Assembly: GCF_002263215.1 (NCBI RefSeq)
Contig: NZ_NLFK01000009.1
Span: 1-64,000 of the forward strand
DNA from: Actinobacillus seminis
GTDB lineage: Bacteria > Pseudomonadota > Gammaproteobacteria > Enterobacterales > Pasteurellaceae
Length of the DNA: 64,000 nt
Reading direction: 5' to 3'
Part shown: positions 8,848-18,819 of the stretch, piece by piece
Layout: each line of letters begins with the position of its first letter
Position numbering within the stretch: position 1 is the first letter of the stretch
The notes under the pieces: model-generated
Seen by the model: only the letters and a program-made list of their open reading frames with translations
What the model was told of the DNA's origin: nothing
The model's database searches: none
Translations under genes and position numbers: made by a program

Positions 8848-9675
8848 TTATTTATCCCAACAAAACTCCACGCTTATTCCCAGTTCATCCGCAAAATTTT
8901 GAATCGCTTTGCGGCGATCTTTGGTTGATGAATGTGTATGAAGAAAAAGATTTTCTTCAAGTTGAACCGTATATGCCATTCCATTTGGGCGGAAACTCGG
9001 TTGGTTGCCAATACAATGTCCAACGGTTGGTTTGCCATTTAAACAAAATTCTTCCACTAAAGGGCGATATTTGGCGCTTTTTAATAAAAAGAGAAAGAAA
9101 TTCACTTGGTTATCTCGGTAACTTTTTCCTGAAATTTTATGCCCGTCAAATTCAATATAATGTTTTTTGGATTGTATTTCTTCATCCTCAATAAAATCCG
9201 TTTCAAAAATATTAATGTGTGCAACTTCATCCATAATTTCTTGAACAATATTCCAGATATTATCTGCTTTAATTTTATTAGTTTTATCAATATATGATTG
9301 ATTTCCTAAGGTATTATTATCTAACATTAACCCCGTTTTCTTAAAGGCTTCAATTAATTTCTTTTCTAAATAATCCGTTTGCGATTTATCTAAATGACCA
9401 TCTTCTCGTCCAAAGAAAATAATTTGGTTCCACCAAGATTTATTTTCATCATTATCATGTTTAATTAGACGATCATAAATTTTATTACTCGCTTGTCCGA
9501 CATAACGTCTATTTTCGCCTAATAGAACATAAATACCAGCTTTGTTTGCTTCTTCTAAATATTTTAATGCTTTTAAATCATTGCGCTCTGCAATAGCTAA
9601 GAAAGCAGGTTCTTTGGTGTAAACAGTAATATTATCTCTTGCGCGATCGCTAATAATCACAGTATGCGTTACCAT
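8848..9675 (-). CDS. GIY-YIG nuclease family protein
   Basis: This 275-residue protein has an intact GIY-YIG endonuclease core: GIY at residues 47-49, YVG at 58-60, a probable catalytic Arg at 69 ('YDRLIKHD'), and a metal-ligand Glu near 104 ('DYLEKKLIEAF'). Before it is a short N-terminal beta segment, and after it a C-terminal domain of about 110 residues ('ISGKSYRDNQVNFFLFLLK...') that I do not recognise; it may bind DNA or the target. It is a lone gene between cdd and folE, with more AT-rich coding sequence than its neighbours, suggesting acquisition. Roles in restriction, repair or mobile-element defence are possible, but no partner gene is adjacent to decide. Confidence 0.75.
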   Translation of the reverse strand: MVTHTVIISDRARDNITVYTKEPAFLAIAERNDLKALKYLEEANKAGIYVLLGENRRYVGQASNKIYDRLIKHDNDENKSWWNQIIFFGREDGHLDKSQTDYLEKKLIEAFKKTGLMLDNNTLGNQSYIDKTNKIKADNIWNIVQEIMDEVAHINIFETDFIEDEEIQSKKHYIEFDGHKISGKSYRDNQVNFFLFLLKSAKYRPLVEEFCLNGKPTVGHCIGNQPSFRPNGMAYTVQLEENLFLHTHSSTKDRRKAIQNFADELGISVEFCWDK

Positions 9676-9877
9676 AAATTAACGTCTCCATCTTAATCTT
9701 TCATATAGTTTATCAAGAATTCCACCGCTCTTTTACCATCATTTCATTCTGTTCTCGTCTATTTCGCCGGCAATAACGATAAATTTTTTGATATTAAATA
9801 TAGTCAATCAGTTAAAAAGGATATTCTGCGATATTTCATATTGCTCTGCACTTTTACAAAGCAATATCAATAGGAGC

Positions 9878-10531
9878 TTAGCGAATTAATGTTAAAAACT
9901 CTTTGCGGGTTTCTCGGTCATCGAGGAACACGCCACCAAAAGCGGAGGTGACAGTGTAACTGTTGGTATCTTTTATACCGCGACATTTAACGCAAAAATG
10001 CGTCGCTTTAACATAAACCGCCACATCTTCTGTCTCTAAAATAGTTTGAAACGCCAAGAGAATTTGTTCGGTTAAACGTTCTTGCACTTGCGGACGTTGG
10101 GCAAAAAAAGAGATGACGCGATTAATTTTGGATAAACCAATCACCCATTTTTTCGGATAATACGCCACGGAGACCATACCGTCGATAGTAACAAAATGAT
10201 GCTCACAGGTACTGGTTAAAGTAACGTCGTTAACAAGCACCATTTCACTTACTTTCATGCGGTTTTCAATATTGGTGATTTTCGGAAAATTGGCATAATC
10301 CAATCCACTGAAAATCTCATCAATAAACATCTTGGCTAAGCGTGCCGGCGTTTCTTCTAAACTGTCGTCACGTAAATCCAATCCAATCAATTTCATTACT
10401 TCGCGCATATGTTGTTCAATGCCAACGCGTCGTTCATCTTTACTTTGTTGAGGTGCGATCATTGGTGTTTCAATTCCCTTAGCGATAAGGGCTTCCCGTA
10501 CTTTTTTCGCCTCCGGCAAAATACTGTCCAT
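9878..10531 (-). CDS. folE: GTP cyclohydrolase I
   Basis: The enzyme converts GTP to 7,8-dihydroneopterin triphosphate, the first step of tetrahydrofolate synthesis. Visible are the zinc-binding 'TSTCEHHF' and 'THFCVKCRG' motifs, 'GLSKINRVI', and 'QERLTEQI', all standard for the T-fold homodecamer. The ATG at 10531 gives 217 residues and has GGAG seven bases upstream; a longer frame from 10561 lacks such a site. It is divergent from moeA across 147 bases, which must hold both promoters. The folE/moeA/moeB neighbourhood links two GTP-derived cofactors, folate and molybdopterin, and is common in Haemophilus relatives. Confidence 0.95.
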   Translation of the reverse strand: MDSILPEAKKVREALIAKGIETPMIAPQQSKDERRVGIEQHMREVMKLIGLDLRDDSLEETPARLAKMFIDEIFSGLDYANFPKITNIENRMKVSEMVLVNDVTLTSTCEHHFVTIDGMVSVAYYPKKWVIGLSKINRVISFFAQRPQVQERLTEQILLAFQTILETEDVAVYVKATHFCVKCRGIKDTNSYTVTSAFGGVFLDDRETRKEFLTLIR

Positions 10532-10678
10532 GAAATTACTCCGAAATAAATCAATCCGCACATTCTATCAAACTCTCGTAGAATAATAAAATGAGAATAT
10601 TCATTAACGATAATGAAAAGAATTGAAGTACAATAAACCAACTTTATTGTTAACCAAAAGTAAGATAAGGATCATTTT

Positions 10679-11902
10679 ATGTTGACGATTGAACAAGCGA
10701 TCAGCCAAATGTTAAATCAACTTCCCTCCCCTTCATTACAACACGCCGAAACGCTATCCCTCGCCGAGGCGGTTAATCGAATTTGCGCACAAGAGGTGAT
10801 TTCGCCGATCAATGTGCCTTCTTTTGATAATTCAGCAATGGATGGTTATGCGGTACGTTTTGCCGATTTGCAATCATCGTCCACCTTACCGGTAGTAGGA
10901 AAAGCCTTTGCCGGTAACCCTTTTGGCGGTGACTTGCCGGCGCAAAGTGCGGTGCGTATTATGACCGGAGCCATGATCCCTCCGGGGGCTGATACGGTGA
11001 TTATGCAAGAAGATACGACCTTAAATGAAGATGGTAGCATAACTATTAATGGGTTACCGAAAAAACGCGGTCAGCACGTGCGTAAATTAGGCGAGGATGT
11101 GAAACAAGGGGAGGCGGTATTAAAAATCGGTGCAAAATTGACCGCACTTTCCTTGCCTCTATTAGCTTCATTGGGCATTACGGAAGTTCAGGTTTTTCCA
11201 CGCGTCAAAGTCGCCATTCTTTCCACGGGCGATGAATTAGTCCCTGTAGGGCAACCGTTGCAGGCAGGACAAATTTATGACACTAATCGTTTTGCGGTGA
11301 AATTAATGTTGGAAAAATTAAATTGTGACGTCTTGGATTTTGGCATTTTATCCGATTCCCCAGAAATATTTGAGCAAGCCTTTATCAATGCGCAACATCA
11401 AGCGGATTTGTTAATTACCAGCGGCGGCGTTTCTGTGGGGGAAGCGGATTTTACCAAAACGGTGTTGGAAAAAATCGGCAGCATTAATTTCTGGAAAATT
11501 GCGATGAAACCGGGAAAACCTTTTGCTTTCGGCAAATTGGAAAAAGCATGGTTTTGTGGTTTACCGGGTAATCCCGTTTCGGCATTGGTCACATTTTATC
11601 AATTAGTACAACCTGTTATCGCCAAACTTAGCGGTCATCAAGAATGGGCGCCAACACAACGCTTAAACGCCATTGCCGCGACAAATTTGAAAAAAGCGGT
11701 AGGCAGAACCGATTTTCAACGTGGCTTTTATTCTCTCAATGCACAAGGACAAATTGAAGTAAAACCGGTAGGTTTTCAAGGTTCACATTTGTTCAGTTCG
11801 CTGGTAGAAAGTAATTGTTTTATCGTACTGGAAGCGGAGCGTGGTCATGTGGATGCCGGTGAAACAATTATGATTGAGCCTTTTAATGCAATTTTAGGAT
11901 AA
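10679..11902 (+). CDS. moeA: Molybdopterin molybdenumtransferase
   Basis: MoeA inserts molybdate into adenylylated molybdopterin to complete the molybdenum cofactor. The 407-residue length is normal. Motifs include 'NSAMDGYAVR' near residue 55, 'IMTGAMIPPGADTVIMQED', the MoaB-like 'STGDEL' and 'SGGVSVGEADF' loops, and 'MKPGKPFAFGKL'. The C-terminal beta domain follows the 'GLPGNPVSALVTFYQL' segment. An AAGGA site lies seven bases before the ATG. moeB follows after three bases, so they form an operon. Confidence 0.96.
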   Translation: MLTIEQAISQMLNQLPSPSLQHAETLSLAEAVNRICAQEVISPINVPSFDNSAMDGYAVRFADLQSSSTLPVVGKAFAGNPFGGDLPAQSAVRIMTGAMIPPGADTVIMQEDTTLNEDGSITINGLPKKRGQHVRKLGEDVKQGEAVLKIGAKLTALSLPLLASLGITEVQVFPRVKVAILSTGDELVPVGQPLQAGQIYDTNRFAVKLMLEKLNCDVLDFGILSDSPEIFEQAFINAQHQADLLITSGGVSVGEADFTKTVLEKIGSINFWKIAMKPGKPFAFGKLEKAWFCGLPGNPVSALVTFYQLVQPVIAKLSGHQEWAPTQRLNAIAATNLKKAVGRTDFQRGFYSLNAQGQIEVKPVGFQGSHLFSSLVESNCFIVLEAERGHVDAGETIMIEPFNAILG

Positions 11903-11905
11903 CTT

Positions 11906-12631
11906 ATGGCTGAATTGACTCCCGCAGAGGAAATGCGTTATAACCGTCAAATTGTTTTAAAATCCGTCGATTTTGACGGGCAAGAGAAATTAAAAGACAG
12001 CACCATGTTAATCGTCGGACTCGGCGGCTTGGGCTGTGCTGCGGCGCAATATTTGGCAGTGGCTGGCGTGGGAAAATTGATTTTACTGGATTTTGATACG
12101 GTCTCTTTATCCAATTTACAACGTCAGGTCTTGCATGCTGACGAGCGGTTGGATTGGCTAAAAGTAGATTCTGCCAAGCAGTCGCTGCAACAACTTAATC
12201 CCCATATTGAAATCCAAACTTGTGGTGAAATATTAGAAGATGACGGCTTGTTTGCCTTGATAAAAGAAGCGGATGTTGTGCTGGATTGTACGGATAATGT
12301 GCAAACCCGTAATCAATTGGATCATATCTGTCAACAAAGTAAAACGCCGTTAATTTCCGGCGCTGCTATTCGCATGGAAGGTCAGGTATCGGTGTTTACT
12401 TATCAAGAAAACACCCCTACCTATCGCCAATTAAGTCAGCTTTTTGGCGACAATGCGTTAAGTTGTGTGGAAGCCGGCGTACTGGCGCCGATTGTTGGCA
12501 TTGTCGGTTCAATTCAAGCAATGGAAGCGATAAAAGTGCGGTTAAATATTGGTGAGAATTTGTGTGGGCGATTATTGATGATCGATGGGTTAAACATGAA
12601 TATTCGCGCGCTTAAATTGCCACTTGGTTGA
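11906..12631 (+). CDS. moeB: Molybdopterin-synthase adenylyltransferase, lacking the zinc cysteines
   Basis: MoeB adenylates the C-terminus of MoaD, the sulfur carrier of molybdopterin synthase. The E1-like fold is clear: 'RYNRQI', the nucleotide loop 'VGLGGLGCAAAQYLA', 'DFDTVSLSNLQRQVL', and 'DCTDNVQTRNQLD'. The E. coli enzyme binds a structural zinc through two CxxC pairs. Here the first pair position reads 'PTYRQLSQLFGDN' (Thr and Gln instead of Cys), and the protein ends at residue 241 before the second pair would occur. Both halves are therefore absent together, which looks like loss of the zinc site rather than damage. It is co-transcribed with moeA. Confidence 0.93.
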   Translation: MAELTPAEEMRYNRQIVLKSVDFDGQEKLKDSTMLIVGLGGLGCAAAQYLAVAGVGKLILLDFDTVSLSNLQRQVLHADERLDWLKVDSAKQSLQQLNPHIEIQTCGEILEDDGLFALIKEADVVLDCTDNVQTRNQLDHICQQSKTPLISGAAIRMEGQVSVFTYQENTPTYRQLSQLFGDNALSCVEAGVLAPIVGIVGSIQAMEAIKVRLNIGENLCGRLLMIDGLNMNIRALKLPLG

Positions 12632-12691
12632 GATTTCAATCTTTCTTGATAGAATAAAATCGATTCGAGAATCAATCATAAGGAGAATTCC

Positions 12692-12884
12692 ATGCTAAAA
12701 ATCGCATCAATCATGATAATGGCTGCGCTATTGAGCGCTTGTTATATAACCCCAGCTCGCAATATACATTGTTGATCAAGACAGACATTTAGATCAACTT
12801 AAACAAATTACCGAGGTGAAAGTACATCCAAATGTCGTTCAAGTCAAACCGTTAAGGTAAAACCGGGGGAAAGTAAAATATAAA
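12692..12884 (+). pseudogene. Small lipoprotein gene broken by frameshifts
   Basis: A good AAGGAG site precedes an ATG at 12692 encoding a lipoprotein signal with lipobox 'LLSAC' at residues 13-17. The frame stops after 27 codons. The next frame continues plausibly ('VDQDRHLDQLKQITEVKVHP') to 12861, and a third frame supplies 'VKVKPGESKI' ending at 12884. The original product was probably a lipoprotein of about 60 residues. Two shifts in 150 bases suggest decay, although sequencing error cannot be ruled out. I do not recognise the family. Confidence 0.5.
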
Positions 12885-12974
12885 TCTGCACGATATTATC
12901 GTTAATCGTATCAGATAAAGATGATAAACATTGAAAAAACGACCGCACTTTTCTCTATGTTTACAAGCAAAAAT

Positions 12975-13559
12975 CTATTCCCCCCAGCGCTGAAATAAAT
13001 CCTGCTCCAATTCAATGCCAAGATGATCGCAAAGCCGGTTAACACCTTGATTGATAATATCATCCACGCTTTGTGGCTGATGGTAAAATGCCGGCATCAA
13101 CGGCACAATTTGCCCGCCGATTTCCGCAAGTTGCATCATTAAGCGCAAATGCCCCAAATGCAGTGGCGTTTCGCGTACACATAAAATCAGCGGTTTGCGT
13201 TCTTTTAAGCAAACATCTGCAGCACGTGTAATCAAATCATCCGTGTAGCTATGGGCAATACCGGATAAGGTTTTAATCGAGCATGGTACCACAACCATCC
13301 CTAATGTACGGTAAGAACCGGAGGAGATTGCCGCGCCAATATCACGCACATCATAGTTATAATCTGCTAAATCGCGAATTTGTTGTACGGAATAATCCGT
13401 TTCCGCTACCATCGCCTGTTTTGCCGCATTGCTAATCACCAAATGCGTTTCAATATGCTCAACAGATTTTAAGACTTCAAGCAAACGTATCGCATAAACA
13501 ATGCCGGAAGCACCGGTGATACCGATAATTAAACGTTGTTTTTTTGTCTTAACGTTCAT
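12975..13559 (-). CDS. ubiX: Flavin prenyltransferase UbiX
   Basis: UbiX attaches dimethylallyl to FMN, making the prenylated flavin cofactor that the UbiD decarboxylase needs for ubiquinone synthesis. The 194-residue Rossmann-like protein shows the FMN loop '[16 protein letters not shown]' at residues 13-28, 'SNAAKQAM', the '[14 protein letters not shown]' segment and '[16 protein letters not shown]', which binds the prenyl phosphate. Its start overlaps the end of purF by eleven bases, so it is probably translationally coupled to purF in the cvpA-purF-ubiX operon. Confidence 0.95.
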   Translation of the reverse strand: MNVKTKKQRLIIGITGASGIVYAIRLLEVLKSVEHIETHLVISNAAKQAMVAETDYSVQQIRDLADYNYDVRDIGAAISSGSYRTLGMVVVPCSIKTLSGIAHSYTDDLITRAADVCLKERKPLILCVRETPLHLGHLRLMMQLAEIGGQIVPLMPAFYHQPQSVDDIINQGVNRLCDHLGIELEQDLFQRWGE

Positions 13560-15060
13560 TGTGAATTTCTAGGTTAGCGGCATCTTTTTCGCGTTTTTTC
13601 TTCGCACTGTCATTGCGTAATCCGGCGATATTATCCAAATATTCTGCGGTAATATCTCCGGCGATATATACGCCGGTAAATACCGAACAATCAAAATCAG
13701 TAATATTCGGATTTTCTTGTTGTACGGAGCGGGTTAAGGCTTCAAGATCTTGGAAAATCAATCGATCTACACCGATTAGCTGCGCAATTTCGTCCACCCC
13801 GCGACCATAAGCGATAAGTTCGGTTTTTGTCGGCATATCAATACCATACACATTCGGATAGCGAATTTCCGGCGCTGCCGATGCAAAATAAACTTTCTTC
13901 GCACCGGCTGCTTTTGCCATATCGACGATTTGTTTTGAGGTTGTACCGCGCACAATAGAATCATCAACCAATAACACATTTTTGCCTTTAAATTCGGAGG
14001 AAATGGTATTTAATTTCCGTCTTACCGCACTTACTCGTTGGGTTTGCCCCGGCATAATGAACGTGCGTCCTACATAGCGGTTTTTCACAAATCCTTGGCG
14101 ATAAGGTTTGTCTAAAATATGTGCAATGCGCAACGCAATATCGTTGGAAGTTTCCGGCACCGGAATCACCACATCAATATCCAACGCTTTCCATTCTCGC
14201 GCAATTTTTTCGCCCAATCGTTCGCCCATGTGAACACGTGCGGCATAAACGGAAACGCCATCAATGTAAGAATCCGGGCGAGCAAAATAAACATATTCAA
14301 AAATACAAGGCGTTAAACGCGGGTTCTCTGTACATTGCTTAGCATACAATTGTCCATCGAAAGTAACATAAATCGCCTCTCCCGCCTGAACATCACGCAC
14401 AAACTCAAAACCGACAATATCAAGCGCGATACTTTCCGAGGCAAACATATATTCGGTTTTGCCATTTTCTTCCCGCTTGCCCAATACCAGCGGACGAATT
14501 CCGTGCGGATCGCGAAACGCCACCATCCCATGTCCGATAATCATCGCGACACAAGCATACGCCCCGCGAATATCCTGATGGGTAGATTGAATTGCGCTAA
14601 AAATATCTTGTGGGCTTAATTGGTAATTTTGTGTTTGATCCAAATGATACGCCAAAATATTCAACAACACTTCAGAATCCGAATTGGTATTGACATGACG
14701 GCGCGCCAAGCTAAATAACTTCTCTTTTAATTGATCCGAATTGGTCAAGTTTCCGTTATGTACTAAGGTCAATCCATAAGGCGAATTTACATAAAAAGGT
14801 TGCGCCTCTGATACACTTGAACTTCCCGCTGTCGGATAACGCACATGACCAATTCCGGCATTGCCTTGTAATCGAAGCATATGGATTTGTTGAAATACAT
14901 CACTGACTAAACCATTGGCTTTGCGCAAACGAAAGCGATTTTCGTCGTCTACGGTAACAATTCCGGCAGCGTCTTGTCCGCGATGCTGCAATAAGGTTAA
15001 TGCATCATAAATGGATTGATTAACCGGGCTTTGACTGACAATTCCAACAATACCACACAT
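13549..15060 (-). CDS. purF: Amidophosphoribosyltransferase
   Basis: PurF makes 5-phosphoribosylamine from PRPP and glutamine, the committed step of purine synthesis. After removal of Met, Cys1 of 'MCGIVGIV' is the glutaminase nucleophile. The glutaminase domain spans about residues 1-235 with '[16 protein letters not shown]' and 'HNGNLTN'. The phosphoribosyltransferase domain carries the PRPP loop '[17 protein letters not shown]' near residue 365. The length of 503 matches E. coli (505). A GAGG site lies before the start. cvpA is 14 bases upstream and ubiX overlaps downstream; PurR control is predicted from the operator before cvpA. Confidence 0.97.
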   Translation of the reverse strand: MCGIVGIVSQSPVNQSIYDALTLLQHRGQDAAGIVTVDDENRFRLRKANGLVSDVFQQIHMLRLQGNAGIGHVRYPTAGSSSVSEAQPFYVNSPYGLTLVHNGNLTNSDQLKEKLFSLARRHVNTNSDSEVLLNILAYHLDQTQNYQLSPQDIFSAIQSTHQDIRGAYACVAMIIGHGMVAFRDPHGIRPLVLGKREENGKTEYMFASESIALDIVGFEFVRDVQAGEAIYVTFDGQLYAKQCTENPRLTPCIFEYVYFARPDSYIDGVSVYAARVHMGERLGEKIAREWKALDIDVVIPVPETSNDIALRIAHILDKPYRQGFVKNRYVGRTFIMPGQTQRVSAVRRKLNTISSEFKGKNVLLVDDSIVRGTTSKQIVDMAKAAGAKKVYFASAAPEIRYPNVYGIDMPTKTELIAYGRGVDEIAQLIGVDRLIFQDLEALTRSVQQENPNITDFDCSVFTGVYIAGDITAEYLDNIAGLRNDSAKKKREKDAANLEIHNER

Positions 15061-15074
15061 ACTGGATTGATCCT

Positions 15075-15572
15075 CTATTTTAACGGTGAATTAAGTAAAC
15101 TTGAATTTTCTTTTAATTGTTGAAAAAACCACTCAACAATAAACCCAAAGTGCGGTATTAATTTGGAGTTTTTCCACCAGTCACTTTGGCTGAAATTCGT
15201 AAATGTATCGACAAAGAATAGTAACGCCGCCACGATAAGTACGCCGCGCAACAAACCGAAACAAGCGCCTAACACCCGATCGGTACCGCTTAGCCCCGTT
15301 TTATCCACTAATTGGCTAATCACATAATTGACAATGGCGCCAATAATCAATGTGGCAATAAACAAAATCGCAATCGCCGCCCCATCCCGCAAGTACTCGG
15401 ATTGAATTTGAGTTAAATAATTGGCAAGATAAGGGTAAAAATTATTTGCCACCAAAAATGCAACTACCCAGCTGGCTAACGACATCACTTCACGCACAAA
15501 TCCACGTAACAAACTGACAATCATAGAAAAGGCAATGATACCAATAATAATGAGGTCAATATAACTATCCAT
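15075..15572 (-). CDS. cvpA: CvpA family inner-membrane protein
   Basis: This 165-residue protein has four predicted membrane segments (about residues 5-22, 28-46, 65-85 and 103-122), with a characteristic '[18 protein letters not shown]' loop and '[13 protein letters not shown]'. CvpA is required for colicin V production in E. coli and more widely affects envelope robustness; its biochemical role is unsettled. It is the first gene of the cvpA-purF operon, the standard arrangement in gammaproteobacteria, with the PurR box 54 bases before the start. Confidence 0.93.
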   Translation of the reverse strand: MDSYIDLIIIGIIAFSMIVSLLRGFVREVMSLASWVVAFLVANNFYPYLANYLTQIQSEYLRDGAAIAILFIATLIIGAIVNYVISQLVDKTGLSGTDRVLGACFGLLRGVLIVAALLFFVDTFTNFSQSDWWKNSKLIPHFGFIVEWFFQQLKENSSLLNSPLK

Positions 15573-15625
15573 TACATCATCTCTAAAAAAGACGCATTTT
15601 TTCGACCGCGCTATTCTAACAAAAA

Positions 15626-15641
15626 ACGAAAACGTTTGCGT
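15626..15641 (-). promoter_or_regulatory. PurR operator upstream of cvpA-purF
   Basis: On the minus strand the 16 bases ACGCAAACGTTTTCGT match the E. coli PurR consensus (ACGCAAACGTTTNCNT) perfectly. The site lies 54 bases upstream of the cvpA start, where PurR with hypoxanthine or guanine would repress the operon. I see no purR gene in this window. Confidence 0.9.
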
Positions 15642-15825
15642 AGTAGAAATTGCGGTTTTTCAAACTCGTCGGTTAATAAAAAAGGGCTACACTATACCAC
15701 AATTTAGCGGCAAAGTTGGAATACGCTTTCATGGATAAATAAAACATCCTCCCTAATCCGTATTGCAATAAATCTTTTTTATGTTATTTTTTTCAAATAT
15801 TAAAATAGATTTTTAAGGATAATTC

Positions 15826-16758
15826 ATGCAAACACTATTAAAATTCACTCAATTTATCAGTAAAACCTTCGCCTTGTGGGTATTGCTGTTCGCGTTTTTA
15901 GCCTTTCAATTTCCGCAATATTTTGTCGTATTTAGTCGCTTAATTCCTTATCTGTTGGGCATTGTAATGTTCGGTATGGGAATTACCTTGACCTTTAATG
16001 ATTTCGGTGAAGTCTTGAAACATCCAAAAGCGGTGGTTATCGGTGTTATCGGACAATTTGTGATTATGCCGCTTATCGCGTTTGCGCTGGCAACCGGTTT
16101 TAATCTTCCGGCGGAATTGGCTATTGGCGTGATCTTGGTTGGATCTTGCCCAGGCGGTACTTCATCTAATGTGATGACCTATTTAGCCAAAGGAAACACC
16201 GCCTTATCCGTTGCTTGTACAACAATTTCCACCTTGCTTTCGCCACTTTTAACCCCTGCAATTTTCTACGTCTTAGCCAGCCAATGGTTGGATATTAACG
16301 CTTCGGCTATGTTTATGTCGGTATTACAGATGGTATTATTCCCCATTTTCCTAGGATTAGCGGTAAGAGCCTTATTTAAAAACAAAATTGCCGAACTCAG
16401 CCAAACCATGCCGCTGCTTTCAGTAATTGCTATTGTATTGATCTTGTCGGCAGTGGTCGCGGTTAGTAAAGATAAAATTATCGAATCAGGATTATTAATT
16501 TTTATCATTGTCATCTTACACAACTGTTTAGGCTATCTGCTTGGGTTCGGCTTTGCCAAACTCTTTACATTAAACACCGCAGACAGTAAAGCGGTTTCTA
16601 TTGAGGTAGGAATGCAAAACTCCGGTTTAGGTGCAGCATTAGCGGCGGCGCATTTCAATCCGATTGCGGCAGTACCAAGTGCAGTATTTAGCTTTTGGCA
16701 CAATATCTCCGGTCCAATCTTAGCGAATATTTTCTCCAGTATCAAAAACGAGAAATAA
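15826..16758 (+). CDS. Bile acid:sodium symporter family (BASS) transporter
   Basis: This 310-residue integral membrane protein has about ten hydrophobic segments. The BASS signature '[19 protein letters not shown]' near residues 106-124 and '[18 protein letters not shown]' near 260-277 form the two crossover helices that bind sodium. Bacterial members carry bile acids or small organic acids; PanS (ketopantoate) is one characterised relative. The substrate here is unknown. It is monocistronic, with a perfect hairpin terminator just downstream. Confidence 0.88.
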   Translation: MQTLLKFTQFISKTFALWVLLFAFLAFQFPQYFVVFSRLIPYLLGIVMFGMGITLTFNDFGEVLKHPKAVVIGVIGQFVIMPLIAFALATGFNLPAELAIGVILVGSCPGGTSSNVMTYLAKGNTALSVACTTISTLLSPLLTPAIFYVLASQWLDINASAMFMSVLQMVLFPIFLGLAVRALFKNKIAELSQTMPLLSVIAIVLILSAVVAVSKDKIIESGLLIFIIVILHNCLGYLLGFGFAKLFTLNTADSKAVSIEVGMQNSGLGAALAAAHFNPIAAVPSAVFSFWHNISGPILANIFSSIKNEK

Positions 16759-16768
16759 TTTGTCCGGC

Positions 16769-16806
16769 TCACTGCAAACCAAGCAAGTTTGCAGTGATAC
16801 TTTTCT
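16769..16806 (+). terminator. Rho-independent terminator after the BASS gene
   Basis: An 11-bp perfect stem TCACTGCAAAC / GTTTGCAGTGA (16769-16779 and 16787-16797) with a seven-base loop is followed by TACTTTTCTT. It separates the BASS gene from the convergent yfbV. Confidence 0.85.
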
Positions 16807-16820
16807 TCATTATTCTCTGC

Positions 16821-17264
16821 CTATATTTCATCCCAAAAACTCGGCGGCAATTTCTGCTCGGCTTTGCGCAATAAACAGGCTAAATCGTAATACGTCGGCT
16901 TTTCGGGATAAGGAAATAGCGTATCATCCTGCGCATGAACTTGCGTATAAATTTTCGCAAACCATTGTACAGTCCCTGCGGATAATGGCGTTTGCGCCCG
17001 TTTTCCTAACCAATATAAGCCTTGTAATGGCAGACAAAGTGAAAAAAGTGCGGTCAAAATAGCGATAACTAAGGCGAAATAAGCAGATTTCATGTAAAGC
17101 TGTTGCCATACTATGGAAAATACCGCCACAAATGGCATAAATTTTTGCGCAAACACGGTCGCCTTGATAACGCGGTTTTCCGGAAAAATCATGCCTAATT
17201 TATCTTTTAATACCCAAGTAGTTAAATAACGCTGCCCTTGTTTTAAGGTGGAGAAAAAACTCAT
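16821..17264 (-). CDS. yfbV: YfbV family membrane protein (UPF0208)
   Basis: This 147-residue protein has two membrane helices (about residues 38-60 and 65-90) and the family signature 'GQRYLTTWPL'-like N-terminus ('LKQGQRYLTTWVLKDKLGMI'), plus the C-terminal 'YYDLACLLRKAEQKLPPSFWDEI'-type end. The start at 17264 fits the family; an upstream start at 17303 adds 13 residues without support. The position immediately divergent from ackA is the same as in E. coli. The function is uncertain; a link to chromosome macrodomain organisation has been reported in E. coli. Confidence 0.9.
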   Translation of the reverse strand: MSFFSTLKQGQRYLTTWVLKDKLGMIFPENRVIKATVFAQKFMPFVAVFSIVWQQLYMKSAYFALVIAILTALFSLCLPLQGLYWLGKRAQTPLSAGTVQWFAKIYTQVHAQDDTLFPYPEKPTYYDLACLLRKAEQKLPPSFWDEI

Positions 17265-17535
17265 GTTGATCCTTAGTGATGACAATTTGTTACACCATAA
17301 CATATTTTTCAGAGTAAAATCAGCCTAAATTTAGGCATTCAAATCCAATAGAGTTATAATTTTTTTTGAATTTTTGATATTTTTTTTGATAAAATACGCA
17401 TTTTTTGCGGTTCTTAATTTATTTTATTCGCTGAAAAGTGTATTCTATAGAGGTTTTAGATTTTACCAACATATTCGTTCGGTTTTACATATTGAACGAG
17501 TTTCGTTTAACATTAATCAAAAATATAGGTTATGT

Positions 17536-18756
17536 ATGTCTCAAAAGTTAGTTCTCATCCTCAACTGCGGTAGTTCCTCATTAAAATTTTCCATTTTAGA
17601 TCCCATTTCCGGTGATGAAAAACTATCCGGCTTAGCTGAAGCATTCCATTTAGATGACGCACGTATTAAATGGAAATTGCACGGTGAAAAGGGAAATGCC
17701 GATTTAGGTGCAGGTGCTGCTCACAGTGAAGCCTTAGCATTTATTGTTAATCACATTTTTCCATTAGATCCGTCATTAAAAGAGGATATCGTTGCTATCG
17801 GTCACCGTATTGTTCACGGTGGTGAAAAATTCACATCCTCCGTCGTGATTAATGATGATGTTGTTAAAGGGATTGAAGATGCAATCCAATTTGCACCGCT
17901 TCACAATCCGGCGCACTTAATCGGTATTCAAGAAGCGTTCAAAATGTTCCCACATTTAAAAGATAAAAATGTGGCAGTATTCGATACCGCATTCCACACC
18001 ACAATGCCTGAAGAAGCATTCTTATATGCACTTCCATACTCATTATATAGAGAACATGGCGTTCGTCGTTACGGTGCACATGGTACCAGCCACTACTTCA
18101 TTAGCCGCGAAGCCGCAAAACGTTTAGGCGTAGCAGAAGATAAAGTTAATGTCATTACTTGTCACTTGGGTAACGGCGGTTCCGTTTCTGCGGTTCGTCA
18201 CGGTGAATGTATTGATACTTCCATGGGGTTAACGCCATTAGAAGGTTTGGTGATGGGTACCCGTTCCGGCGATATTGATCCGGCAATCGTATTCTATATG
18301 CACGATACATTAGGCATGTCAGTGGATGAAATCAACACTACCTTAACTAAAAAATCCGGTCTTTTAGGCTTAACTGAGGTAACCAGCGACTGTCGCTTTG
18401 CAGAAGACAACTACGACAACGAAGATGAATCTTTACGTGTTCCGGCACGTCGTGCATTAGATGTTTACTGCTACCGTTTAGCGAAATATATCGGTTCTTA
18501 CATGGCGGTTATCGGCGAACGTTTAGATGCTATCGTATTTACCGGCGGTATCGGCGAAAACTCGGCTCACGTTCGTGAAATCACCTTGAATCACTTAAAA
18601 TTATTCGGTTACAGCATTGATAATGAGAAAAACTTAGCCGCGCGTTTTGGTAATGAAGGCATCATTACTACAGATAATACGCCAGTAGCAATGGTTATTC
18701 CAACTAATGAAGAATTAGTAATTGCTCAAGATACAGCACGTCTCTGTATCAAATAA
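17536..18756 (+). CDS. ackA: Acetate kinase
   Basis: AckA makes ATP and acetate from acetyl phosphate and ADP, the final step of acetate fermentation. The ASKHA-fold signatures are '[16 protein letters not shown]' at the N-terminus, '[11 protein letters not shown]', '[12 protein letters not shown]', '[10 protein letters not shown]', 'CHLGNGGSV' and 'FTGGIGENS'. The ATG at 17536 gives 406 residues (E. coli 400). An open extension back to 17374 is AT-rich and not homologous, so it is probably leader sequence. A hairpin terminator lies between ackA and pta, so pta may be expressed by partial read-through or its own promoter. Confidence 0.97.
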   Translation: MSQKLVLILNCGSSSLKFSILDPISGDEKLSGLAEAFHLDDARIKWKLHGEKGNADLGAGAAHSEALAFIVNHIFPLDPSLKEDIVAIGHRIVHGGEKFTSSVVINDDVVKGIEDAIQFAPLHNPAHLIGIQEAFKMFPHLKDKNVAVFDTAFHTTMPEEAFLYALPYSLYREHGVRRYGAHGTSHYFISREAAKRLGVAEDKVNVITCHLGNGGSVSAVRHGECIDTSMGLTPLEGLVMGTRSGDIDPAIVFYMHDTLGMSVDEINTTLTKKSGLLGLTEVTSDCRFAEDNYDNEDESLRVPARRALDVYCYRLAKYIGSYMAVIGERLDAIVFTGGIGENSAHVREITLNHLKLFGYSIDNEKNLAARFGNEGIITTDNTPVAMVIPTNEELVIAQDTARLCIK

Positions 18757-18765
18757 TAAAAACAG

Positions 18766-18794
18766 ACTGCCGAGATTATTCGGCAGTTTTCTTT
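18766..18794 (+). terminator. Hairpin terminator or attenuator between ackA and pta
   Basis: An 8-bp stem ACTGCCGA / TCGGCAGT with a six-base loop is followed by TTTCTTTTC. Its position inside the ackA-pta pair suggests that downstream transcription is reduced rather than abolished. Confidence 0.7.
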
Positions 18795-18819
18795 TCATCA
18801 AAGATAAATAAGGTTTATT

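Noticed and set aside
8659-9290. Plus- and minus-strand frames of 60-90 codons around the GIY-YIG gene
   Set aside because: They overlap the GIY-YIG coding frame, have low-complexity AT-rich composition and no ribosome sites.
17374-17535. A longer acetate kinase with a 54-residue hydrophobic N-terminal extension
   Set aside because: The extension is very AT-rich, has no homology to the family and the ATG at 17536 gives the normal N-terminus.
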